The position numbers and the translations under genes were made by a program. From NCBI GenBank assembly GCA_019308985.1, contig JAFDHB010000176.1, positions 1 through 6,954 of the forward strand: a stretch of DNA of 6,954 nucleotides, written 5' to 3'. The notes beneath the pieces are model-generated. The model searched no databases, had not been told where the DNA came from, and saw nothing but the letters and a program-made list of their open reading frames with translations. Each line of letters opens with the position of its first letter. Position 1 is the first letter of the stretch. Below are positions 1 through 5,505 of the stretch, piece by piece. Source of the DNA: Deltaproteobacteria bacterium (GTDB lineage Bacteria; Desulfobacterota; DSM-4660; Desulfatiglandales; HGW-15).

Positions 1-113
1 AAAGCTTCAAGTTCAAGGCGCGCAAATCTCGTGTGATGAGGCGTACTTACCGTACGCCGCAATCACAACGAGATGAAGCGCAACGCAGAAATTGGACTTT
101 TTACGAAGCCATC
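1..113. repeat. Palindromic MITE-like interspersed repeat, cut by window edge
   Basis: The first ~113 bases form a nested imperfect palindrome. The core is a perfect 7-bp inverted repeat GGCGTAC (40-46) / GTACGCC (52-58) with a 5-nt loop. Around it, 26-37 (ATCTCGTGTGAT) pairs with 62-74 (ATCACAACGAGAT), with one unpaired base. Further out, the left edge (AAAGCTTCAAG...GGCGCGC) is roughly complementary to 75-100 (GAAGCGCAACGC...GACTTTTT). The right end GACTTTTTACGAAGCCATC (95-113) looks like a terminal arm whose partner would lie just left of the window. No protein is credible here. From memory, similar elements with a GTACGCC core and a TTTTTACGAAG end are dispersed in deltaproteobacterial genomes. 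It lies just after the TolC stop codon, so its hairpin could also end or stabilise that transcript, although no clear U-tract follows. The symmetry is seen directly; the family assignment is recall. Confidence 0.6.
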
Positions 114-131
114 ATTATTGAACTTCACAAA

Positions 132-1469
132 CTAATAGGTTCCTATAGCCCTCAGCAATCTGGATCTGGCAAGTTGATAGTCGTAAAGTGCGCGAAAGTA
201 ATTCACCCTGGATCTGGTGAGCCGAGTCTGGGCATCCAGGACCTCCGTGATGGTCGTCACCTGAGCCTTGTATCGCTCCTGGCTTACTCTGAGGTTTTCC
301 TCCCCTTGTTCTACTGCTTTCTTTGTAGTAGGAATATTTTTTTCTGCGGTCTGGAGATCCAGGAGGGCCCTCTTTATTTCCAGTCCGATATTAATCTCCA
401 AGTCCCTTTTCGTCCTTGCCAACTCTTCTCTCAATCTCTCTTTTTCGCGCTCAGCCGCCCTTGTCTTGCCCCACTCCCAAAAGGTCCATTCAAGGGCTAT
501 CAATGCCTCCCACCGGTTTGCATCATGAAACGGGCTGCCTTCCACGCTCGGATCGTCTCCTTCCTTAATATAGTTGTATGTGAAGGCAACTTCGGGCATG
601 TATTTACTCCTGGCAAGTCTTATCTGCTGCTCTGCCTGGAGGAGGCTATTGTCTACCAGCTTGATTTCCGGCCTTTGTTTTATGGCTCTTTCGTAGTATT
701 CTTTAAAGGTACCGATTTCAGGCTTGTATTCCAGGATATCTCTGACTCCCACGGGCGCGTCAATCGGCCTAGCAAGAAGGGTGTTGAAGGCCGCCCGTGC
801 CTGCGCCGCTTCGTTCTTCGCCCTGACGAATGCCTGCCTCGCACTGGCCAATTCCACTTCTGCTTGGAGGAGTTCATTTATGGGGATGAGACCGACCTTA
901 TAGAAATTGCGGGCAACGTCGGCGCTTGACTCCCTCGCCTCCACATCTTTTCTGGCGACTTCCACCGCCTTGTCCGCTATGAGAACATTGAAATAGGCCT
1001 CCTTTGTCTTGAGGGCAAGGTCCAGTTTCCTTAATTCGTAGTTCATCCGCGACTGTTTGATTCCCAGTTGGGCAAGTCTGTAGGAGCTCAGAAGACTAAA
1101 CCCGGTAAAGACAGGCTGGCGAATGGTTCCGGTCCATCGCCAATTGTCCTGAGTACTAATGGCAATATCCTGCCCCCCGCCACCCAAGGTTGACCTGAAA
1201 GTCCTGGCTTCGCTGTCTCGCACATAACCGTAACTGGTACTTAGCTTAGGGAGGAACTCGGCCCTTCTCTGTTTCATTACTTCAACGGCCTGCTCTATCC
1301 TTTCTTTCTCTGCCTTCAGGGCCCAGTTGTTCTCCAAGGCCTCCTGAATACTCCTTTCGAGGGTATAGATGCCTTCCTCCTCACTTGCCCTGGACGGCTG
1401 GGCAAGCAAAACCAGGCTAAGGATAAGCACACCCACCTCGACAAGTGATCTCTTCCTAATCATGATCAT
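132..1469 (-). CDS. TolC-family outer membrane efflux protein
   Basis: This is an outer-membrane channel component of a tripartite export system (RND, ABC or MFS type), about 445 residues, the usual length for the family. The N-terminus is a Sec signal peptide: a basic RKR, a hydrophobic VGVLILSLVLLA and a likely cleavage after SRA. No lipobox cysteine is visible, so it is TolC-like rather than a lipoprotein of the NodT/OprM type. Two OEP repeats follow, each with long amphipathic helices rich in A, E, K, R and Q; the start of the mature protein (YTLERSIQEALENNWALKAE) is typical. The ATG at 1469 is chosen because a GGGGG Shine-Dalgarno lies 7 nt upstream. An in-frame TTG at 1505 would fall upstream of the predicted transcription start. 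No membrane-fusion or pump gene is in the window; partners could lie to the left, beyond the repeat. The exported substrate cannot be told. Confidence 0.9.
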   Translation of the reverse strand: MIMIRKRSLVEVGVLILSLVLLAQPSRASEEEGIYTLERSIQEALENNWALKAEKERIEQAVEVMKQRRAEFLPKLSTSYGYVRDSEARTFRSTLGGGGQDIAISTQDNWRWTGTIRQPVFTGFSLLSSYRLAQLGIKQSRMNYELRKLDLALKTKEAYFNVLIADKAVEVARKDVEARESSADVARNFYKVGLIPINELLQAEVELASARQAFVRAKNEAAQARAAFNTLLARPIDAPVGVRDILEYKPEIGTFKEYYERAIKQRPEIKLVDNSLLQAEQQIRLARSKYMPEVAFTYNYIKEGDDPSVEGSPFHDANRWEALIALEWTFWEWGKTRAAEREKERLREELARTKRDLEINIGLEIKRALLDLQTAEKNIPTTKKAVEQGEENLRVSQERYKAQVTTITEVLDAQTRLTRSRVNYFRALYDYQLARSRLLRAIGTY

Positions 1470-1501
1470 GGTACGACCCCCTATTTTTGTAGGCAATTTA
1501 T

Positions 1502-1530
1502 TCAATAGAATAGGGACGGAAAGATGTCAA
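1502..1530 (-). promoter_or_regulatory. Putative sigma-70 promoter of the TolC-family gene
   Basis: Read on the minus strand, a perfect -35 TTGACA (1530-1525) is followed after 17 nt by TATTGA (1507-1502), a weak -10. Transcription would start near 1495, about 26 nt ahead of the ATG at 1469. The -35 and spacing are good and the -10 matches only the first three consensus bases. Confidence 0.45.
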
Positions 1531-1604
1531 TGGCATTAACGGGAATGGGGGATAAACGAGGAATCCTGGGATAATCACCCTTGCTTTAGGAGCGTCTGTA
1601 TTTT

Positions 1605-1623
1605 GAGACCCAGCCTTGGGCTC
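1605..1623 (-). other. Hairpin in the TolC / coiled-coil gene spacer
   Basis: GAG (1605-1607) plus CCCA (1609-1612) pair with TGGG (1617-1620) plus CTC (1621-1623), with one bulged base and a 4-nt loop. It lies about 30 bp downstream of the coiled-coil gene and upstream of the TolC promoter. It could be a weak terminator separating the two minus-strand transcripts, but the downstream strand has no U-run, so intrinsic termination is doubtful. The rest of the ~150-bp spacer (1506-1654) shows no gene. Confidence 0.3.
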
Positions 1624-1654
1624 TTAACGATCAACCGCTACCGGCCTTCTCGGA

Positions 1655-1945
1655 TCAGGTGTCGTGGCCCAACTTTATCATTCTTTCCCGCGCAGCCTCT
1701 TCTCTCCTCTTTTCCCAGCGGCTCCAGTCATCCTTGAGACGCTTCAGTTCCTCCTGAAGCGTCTCTACTTCCGCAGAACCGTTTCCTTCGCTGGAATGGA
1801 CCTCATCAATTCTTTTCCTTATCATTCGAACTCGATCCTTTATTCTCCGCATAGCATTAAGGGCCTCAAGCTCATTGTCGTCTGGGACCTCTCGCTCACT
1901 GCAAATATCTTCACAGGTTACGTCCGGATGTCTTTCGTTCGTCAT
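1655..1945 (-). CDS. Small charged coiled-coil protein, function unknown
   Basis: The 96-residue protein has a short N-terminal segment with two cysteines spaced CxxxC (TCEDICSE, residues 11 and 15). A highly charged helical region follows, from about residue 23 to 90, in two blocks (NELEALNAMRRIKDRVRMIRK and VETLQEELKRLKDDWSRWEK) separated by a flexible SSEGNGSAE. There is no signal peptide or membrane segment, so it is probably cytoplasmic. The tail (RREEAARERMIKLGH) is of a kind I have seen in small conserved hypothetical proteins of Deltaproteobacteria, but I cannot name a family. A clear AAGGAG lies 7 nt before the ATG at 1945, supporting a real gene. It points the same way as the TolC gene but is separated from it by 186 bp containing a hairpin and a promoter, so it is probably a separate transcript. 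No function is proposed. Confidence 0.75.
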   Translation of the reverse strand: MTNERHPDVTCEDICSEREVPDDNELEALNAMRRIKDRVRMIRKRIDEVHSSEGNGSAEVETLQEELKRLKDDWSRWEKRREEAARERMIKLGHDT

Positions 1946-2001
1946 ATCAATGCTCCTTAAAGGTTCTTATATTACTCTTTGTCTCTTTACTTCTCTTGTG
2001 C

Positions 2002-2033
2002 TCTATACTTATTCATTCATTCCTCATTGTCAA
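2002..2033 (-). promoter_or_regulatory. Weak promoter-like elements for the small coiled-coil gene
   Basis: On the minus strand, TTGACA (2033-2028) and TATAGA (2007-2002) are both good hexamers. They are 20 nt apart, longer than the usual 16-18, so this exact pairing is uncertain. The -35 context CCATTGACA is identical to that of the TolC promoter at 1525-1532, which makes shared control or chance equally possible. Confidence 0.25.
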
Positions 2034-2040
2034 TGGGCCG

Positions 2041-2058
2041 TTTCCCGCGGTAGGGAAG
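2041..2058. promoter_or_regulatory. Inverted repeat between divergent promoter elements
   Basis: TTCCC (2042-2046) and GGGAA (2053-2057) form a perfect 5-bp inverted repeat around a 6-nt centre, extendable by one T-G wobble in RNA. It sits between the minus-strand -35 at 2028-2033 and the plus-strand -35 at 2071-2076, where a shared operator would lie. The position suggests a role; the short repeat alone does not prove one. Confidence 0.25.
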
Positions 2059-2070
2059 TACACAAATTCC

Positions 2071-2098
2071 TTGACATCCCGATTATATTACCTATAGC
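2071..2098 (+). promoter_or_regulatory. Putative sigma-70 promoter of the MBL-fold hydrolase gene
   Basis: A perfect -35 TTGACA (2071-2076) is separated by 16 nt from TATAGC (2093-2098). Transcription would begin near 2105, leaving a leader of about 117 nt before the ATG at 2222. This makes translation from the ATG at 2099 impossible if the promoter is real. Confidence 0.5.
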
Positions 2099-2104
2099 AT
2101 GACT

Positions 2105-2175
2105 CGCCTGGAACAGGGGCAAAGAGGCCCCGATCAGGTCTCAGGGACAAGGCTTTCCTGGGTTCAAGTTCCGCG
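2105..2175 (+). ncRNA. Predicted branched 5' leader RNA (possible cis-regulatory element)
   Basis: Three helices can form in the leader of the MBL-fold gene. A closing stem pairs CGC (2105-2107) and GGAAC (2110-2114) with GTTCC GCG (2168-2175), with a 2-nt bulge. Hairpin 2 is GGGGC (2116-2120) / GCCCC (2127-2131) with a 6-nt loop. Hairpin 3 is CAGGGA (2142-2147) / TTCCTG (2155-2160) with a 7-nt loop, including one G-U, and can be extended by C2140-G2162 and a T2141-G2161 wobble. Together they make a three-way junction starting at the predicted transcription start. I do not recognise it as a known riboswitch class. No terminator or anti-Shine-Dalgarno helix was found. The helices are read directly; regulatory function is inference. 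Confidence 0.35.
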
Positions 2176-2221
2176 TAAATCATCAAAGAAAGCATACGTC
2201 ACGAATGATTGGGATAAGCAC

Positions 2222-2881
2222 ATGCAAATATTGAAGAATTTATATGGCTTTTTCTGGTTGAACCCGACTACGAACAATTGCAACACATATCTAATAAAAG
2301 GGCGAAAAAATATCCTGATAGACCCAGGACACTACCACCTTTTCGGGCACGTTAAGGACAACCTCGAGAGACTTTCCCTCTCCACTGCGGACATTGACAT
2401 GGTCATTACCCTCCATGGGCACCCTGATCACCTGGAGGGAGTTAGAATCTTTTCTCGTTTGCCCACGATCGTTGCTCTTCCCAGATTGGAAATGGAGTTT
2501 ATCAAAAAGGATGCCCCCCATTACTGGGAATCAATGGGACTGGGGAATTTTGAACCGCAGGTATTTCTAACGGAAGGAGACTTTCAAATCGGTGACACGG
2601 TTTTCGATGTAATCCATACACCGGGGCATTCGCCCGGATCCATCTGCCTTTATTGGCGGGATAAGAAGGTGCTGTTCACCAGTGACCTCGTGTTTAACCA
2701 GGGCATCGGCAGGACTGACCTTCCCGGCGGGAACAGCGAGGAGCTAAAGAAGAGTATTGATCTGGTTTCCAAACTCCAAACAGATTACCTGCTACCCGGC
2801 CACGGGGACATGATAGCGGGACCGGACATGATAAAAGCCAATTTCAAGGAGATTGAAACTGTCTGGTTTGCTTACTTATGA
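2222..2881 (+). CDS. Metallo-beta-lactamase-fold hydrolase, glyoxalase II-like
   Basis: This 219-residue cytoplasmic MBL-fold protein keeps the full two-metal site: HGHPDH (H65, H67, D69, H70), H136 in TPGHSPGS, D155 in FTSD and H194 in LPGHGD. The GIGRTDLPGG segment (161-170) is typical of hydroxyacylglutathione hydrolase-like and related thioesterase-type MBL proteins. The substrate cannot be told from sequence. The ATG at 2222 is preferred because the conserved N-terminus (NNCNTYLIKG, ILIDPGH) begins soon after it, as usual for this family. The in-frame extension back to 2099 resembles leader RNA, not protein. The Shine-Dalgarno is weak (GGGA, 7 nt upstream), which may matter if the structured leader controls translation. 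The LysR gene follows 97 bp downstream in the same direction and may be co-transcribed. Fold and metal ligands are certain; the physiological role is unknown. Confidence 0.88.
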   Translation: MQILKNLYGFFWLNPTTNNCNTYLIKGRKNILIDPGHYHLFGHVKDNLERLSLSTADIDMVITLHGHPDHLEGVRIFSRLPTIVALPRLEMEFIKKDAPHYWESMGLGNFEPQVFLTEGDFQIGDTVFDVIHTPGHSPGSICLYWRDKKVLFTSDLVFNQGIGRTDLPGGNSEELKKSIDLVSKLQTDYLLPGHGDMIAGPDMIKANFKEIETVWFAYL

Positions 2882-2953
2882 GCAGGACGTGGGATAATCT
2901 TTTCCAGGCGGGCCACACTCCGATGATTCGCTTCTCACTATGTCTCGACTTGT

Positions 2954-2975
2954 GGTGCTGTCAAAGGAGAGCACC
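2954..2975 (+). promoter_or_regulatory. Hairpin with Shine-Dalgarno in its loop, at the LysR gene start
   Basis: GGTGCT (2954-2959) and AGCACC (2970-2975) form a perfect 6-bp inverted repeat. The 10-nt centre holds the Shine-Dalgarno AAAGGAG (2963-2969), and the repeat ends one base before the in-frame GTG and ATG candidate starts (2976, 2979). As RNA it could limit ribosome access; as DNA it could be a binding site for the dimeric LysR protein. It also supports a start at 2976 or 2979 instead of 2940. Confidence 0.35.
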
Positions 2976-2978
2976 GTG

Positions 2979-3923
2979 ATGAAGTCATCGGGCAGACTCC
3001 AGAATCATCTGAATATAGACTTTGATCTCCGCCACCTGGAAGTGTTCAAGCTGGTGGTTGAGACCACGAGTTTTTCAAGGGCAGCAAGAGCCCTGCACAT
3101 GGCCCAACCCTCGGTCAGCGAAAGGATCTCCAATTTAGAGCAAATGGTTGGAGTGAGGTTGCTGGATCGCTTGGGGAGGAGAGTAGTACCAACGAAAGCC
3201 GGAGAACTGGTTTACAGGCATGCCGTCTTGCTCCTGGACATGAAGAAGGCGGCCTGCATGGAAATCCAGGCCTTTCTGGGGCTCAAAGAGGGCGAAGTAC
3301 ACATTGGCGGAAGCACAGTCCCTGGAGAGTATGTCCTTCCAAAACTCTTGCCCCTGTTCAGGGAAGAATTCCCCTCCATATCCGTCAGGTTAACCATTGC
3401 CGACAGCGATGAAATCCAGAACCGGCTTATGGAAGGCGAACTTGAGCTCGGTGTGATAGGTTTCAAGCCCAAAGCAAAGAATCTTGTTTCCTATGATCTT
3501 TGGAAAGATGAACTCCTTTTGGCCCTCCCCCTGGACCATCCCTTATCCAAGAAAAAGCAAGTTTGTGCGTCTGAAATCCTCGCCGAGCCGTTCATACTCA
3601 GAGAGAGGGGCTCCGGGACCTGGAGGATCATAGAGGAATCCCTTAGGGCATTCACCGGCAAAGGAATCGAGTCCCTCAATATTGCTGCCACGGTGGGAAC
3701 TTCTGCTGCCGTAAAGGAATGCGTCAAGGGGGGTCTCGGGGTCTCAATCCTGTCTTCAAAGGCACTGGAAACAGAGTTGAAGGCAGGGATCCTCAAGGCC
3801 CTCAGGATAAAAGATCTCCCCCTTTTCCGCACCTTTTGTCTTATAAGGGACAGGAGAAGGACAGCCTCCCCCCAATGTCAAGCAATGCTTGATTTCCTCC
3901 TCGCCACGGCCGAACAAGGATGA
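2979..3923 (+). CDS. LysR-family transcriptional regulator
   Basis: This DNA-binding regulator of about 314 residues has the standard LysR length and layout. A winged helix-turn-helix spans roughly residues 15-75 (LRHLEVFKLVVETTSFSRAA, ALHMAQPSVSERISNLE, LLDRLGRRVVPTKAG). After a linker helix, a periplasmic-binding-protein-like effector domain runs from about 100 to 305 (VHIGGSTVPGEYVLPKLLP, GELELGVIG, GLGVSILSS). The ASTIPGEY-like motif and HTH resemble the group often labelled selenium-metabolism-associated LysR regulators, and more broadly CysB/CysL-like proteins; this is recall, and no selenium gene is in the window. The ATG at 2979 (or the adjoining GTG at 2976) follows AAAGGAG at good spacing, while the ATG at 2940 has no ribosome site. 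It lies downstream of the MBL-fold gene on the same strand and converges on the dehydratase-like gene, so its targets are not obvious. Confidence 0.9.
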   Translation: MKSSGRLQNHLNIDFDLRHLEVFKLVVETTSFSRAARALHMAQPSVSERISNLEQMVGVRLLDRLGRRVVPTKAGELVYRHAVLLLDMKKAACMEIQAFLGLKEGEVHIGGSTVPGEYVLPKLLPLFREEFPSISVRLTIADSDEIQNRLMEGELELGVIGFKPKAKNLVSYDLWKDELLLALPLDHPLSKKKQVCASEILAEPFILRERGSGTWRIIEESLRAFTGKGIESLNIAATVGTSAAVKECVKGGLGVSILSSKALETELKAGILKALRIKDLPLFRTFCLIRDRRRTASPQCQAMLDFLLATAEQG

Positions 3924-3924
3924 C

Positions 3925-3943
3925 TCCCCTATCAGGCAGGGGA
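3925..3943. terminator. Hairpin in the convergent gene gap
   Basis: TCCCCT (3925-3930) and AGGGGA (3938-3943) form a perfect 6-bp stem with a 7-nt loop, starting 2 nt after the LysR stop codon and before the end of the convergent dehydratase-like gene. A second small repeat, GAAG/CTTC (3946-3957), follows. Neither strand has a U-tract, so it is a candidate bidirectional transcription barrier or 3'-end stabiliser, not a canonical intrinsic terminator. Confidence 0.4.
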
Positions 3944-3958
3944 CCGAAGGGAGCTTCA

Positions 3959-5395
3959 TTATTCCTCGATACCTGCGAGGCGTTTGGCCGCCCTCTTCTT
4001 GCTTTCGGTGTCAGTCTCCCTCAATATAGTCACCCTGTGCGCCTCCGGTGAACCACCACCATGAATATCCGAGATAATATCGGCACTCTCCAGGGCCAAC
4101 TTCTCCGCCAGCCGGAACATCTTTATCCTGTTTTCAGGAGGAACCCCGTTTGCCCCCTTCATATATTTCTTTAGGAGATCGCCTATCTCCGGATTCTCCA
4201 AGTCTCGATCCGATGGGAGGTCTGCAACGTAGCCACCACAGATGTCCACCATAAGGCGGATGGCTTCGCTCATCTCTTTACCCTCGTGGATCTTGGAGGC
4301 ATTGGCAAGCACTGTATCAATGAAATAGGTCCCCGAGGGTTGTTTCTTTCCTTCGTAGGAGGCGGCCAGACAGCAACCGTAAAGTGTTTCAGCCCTGTGA
4401 ATCATGTCAATGACCTTTTGCTTGTGATGACTCACCTTTTCCGTACCATTGTACTCCATCAGGGTCAATGCAGTGCCGATCATGCAATCGATCTTCCCTG
4501 ATTTGCATCCCCCGTGGCTCTGCCTGTGGAACGAAGAAAACTTGACCACGTAATCCACGGCAAAATCAACTTCACCACACAGGAACACCCTCTCCCACGG
4601 GACGAATACATCATTGAAGATCAAGGTGGGGCAATATTTTGAATACCGAACATTTCCGATATCGCATCCTTCCAACTCTCTCATATCGAGGGTCGAACGG
4701 CCCACCACGTGAATCAACCCAGGCGCATCCGCTGGAATGGCAAAGGACACTGCATAGTCTTCATCACCCTTCCTCAGGGCCCTGGTAGGAATGACAATGA
4801 TTTCGTGGGATGAGAGCGAGCCGGTCTGGTGGGCCTTGGCGCCCCTGACTACAATGCCGTCTTTCCTTTTTTCTACGACTCTCAAGTACATATCCTTGTC
4901 TTCTTGGTCTTTGGGACCCCTGGAGCGATCTCCCTTTACGTCGGTTACGCCCGCATTCCCGGTCAGGTCGTTCTTTTGGACGTATTTCAAGAAATTCATA
5001 AAATTATCATAATAATTGGTCCCGTGTTTCTGATCAACGTCATAGGTACATATGGCAAGTGTAGATAAACAATCCAGCCCCGTACACCGTTGATGGCAAG
5101 TCCCGACCCGATTGGCAAGGGCCCTGTTTACCTTTACCCTTGCCACGAGATCCTCGATCGACCCAGGCGGTAAAGTAAACCTGTTGACCGGTTCATTTAT
5201 CAAAGGGCTCTGAGTTACGACCAGATCCCTGTATTCATCCATCTCCCCTATCTCGTAAGTAGCGGCCGTGGCCTCTATTCCCGAACGAAGCCTAGGGTTG
5301 TCAACGATATTGGTGATCTTCTCCCCAAACATGTATGCTGTCGGTTTCATTTGCCTTAATGATTCAATGTACTCTTCCCTCGTCTTCAATCCCAT
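3959..5395 (-). CDS. 4-hydroxybutyryl-CoA dehydratase / vinylacetyl-CoA isomerase-like [4Fe-4S] flavoprotein
   Basis: This protein of about 478 residues belongs to the 4-hydroxybutyryl-CoA dehydratase family (HpaB/acyl-CoA-dehydrogenase-like fold, often annotated as 4-hydroxyphenylacetate 3-hydroxylase family). The classical enzyme uses FAD and a [4Fe-4S] cluster to dehydrate 4-hydroxybutyryl-CoA to crotonyl-CoA by a ketyl-radical route. The cluster ligands are present: C100 and C104 (TCHQRC), and H290 and C297 in HRQSHGGCK. Other family hallmarks are GDRS (155-158), RGAKAHQTGS (184-193), DYAVSFAIPADA (213-224) and HGGGSPEAHR (445-454). However, the positions matching E257, Y296, E455 and A460 of the Clostridium aminobutyricum enzyme (alignment from memory) are C255, H294, S442 and G447. 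It may therefore be a paralogue with another substrate. The ATG at 5395 is chosen because GAGGAGG lies about 11 nt upstream; the in-frame TTG at 5482 has no such support and adds a poorly conserved tail. It lies 110 bp downstream of the GntR-family gene, probably in one transcript. Confidence 0.88.
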   Translation of the reverse strand: MGLKTREEYIESLRQMKPTAYMFGEKITNIVDNPRLRSGIEATAATYEIGEMDEYRDLVVTQSPLINEPVNRFTLPPGSIEDLVARVKVNRALANRVGTCHQRCTGLDCLSTLAICTYDVDQKHGTNYYDNFMNFLKYVQKNDLTGNAGVTDVKGDRSRGPKDQEDKDMYLRVVEKRKDGIVVRGAKAHQTGSLSSHEIIVIPTRALRKGDEDYAVSFAIPADAPGLIHVVGRSTLDMRELEGCDIGNVRYSKYCPTLIFNDVFVPWERVFLCGEVDFAVDYVVKFSSFHRQSHGGCKSGKIDCMIGTALTLMEYNGTEKVSHHKQKVIDMIHRAETLYGCCLAASYEGKKQPSGTYFIDTVLANASKIHEGKEMSEAIRLMVDICGGYVADLPSDRDLENPEIGDLLKKYMKGANGVPPENRIKMFRLAEKLALESADIISDIHGGGSPEAHRVTILRETDTESKKRAAKRLAGIEE

Positions 5396-5415
5396 CTTAG
5401 TTCTATCCTCCTCGT

Positions 5416-5458
5416 CTGAATTTGCGAGTTTGCTTACCCTATCCCCATTTTTTGGAGA
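5416..5458 (-). other. Leader hairpin between GntR-family and dehydratase-like genes
   Basis: In the 110-bp gap, the minus strand reads CCCTCTCC, then an A-rich loop, then GGGGATAGGG. This can pair as a 7-bp stem with one mismatch, or alternatively as TCCCC/GGGGA with a 12-nt loop. There is no U-run after it, so it is not a standard terminator, and the two genes may still share a transcript. It may act in mRNA processing or stability. No convincing promoter is seen in the gap. Confidence 0.25.
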
Positions 5459-5505
5459 GGGGAACAAAGTTCTCAGCAACAATTTGCAGCCAAGGGAGTC
5501 GACGC

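Noticed and set aside
33..929. Long plus-strand open frame of 298 codons
   Set aside because: It lies mostly antisense to the well-supported TolC-family gene, its product has no recognisable domain, and it begins inside the palindromic repeat. It is a shadow frame.
1664..1960. Plus-strand open frame of 98 codons
   Set aside because: It is antisense to the small coiled-coil gene, which has a better ribosome site and a protein-like composition.
2158..2175. tRNA T-arm-like stretch (GGTTCAAGTTCC)
   Set aside because: The bases around it do not form a T-stem with a 7-nt loop, and there is no matching acceptor stem, anticodon arm or CCA end. The similarity is superficial.
2099..2221. N-terminal extension of the MBL-fold protein from the ATG at 2099
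   Set aside because: The ATG directly abuts the predicted -10 element and has no ribosome site. The translated segment is unlike MBL N-termini, and the DNA folds well as a leader RNA.
3491..3832. Minus-strand open frames inside the LysR gene
   Set aside because: They are mirror frames of a strongly conserved coding region, with no ribosome site and no domain.
3924..3960. Canonical rho-independent terminator between the convergent genes
   Set aside because: The hairpin is perfect, but neither strand has the U-tract needed, so only a weaker claim is made.
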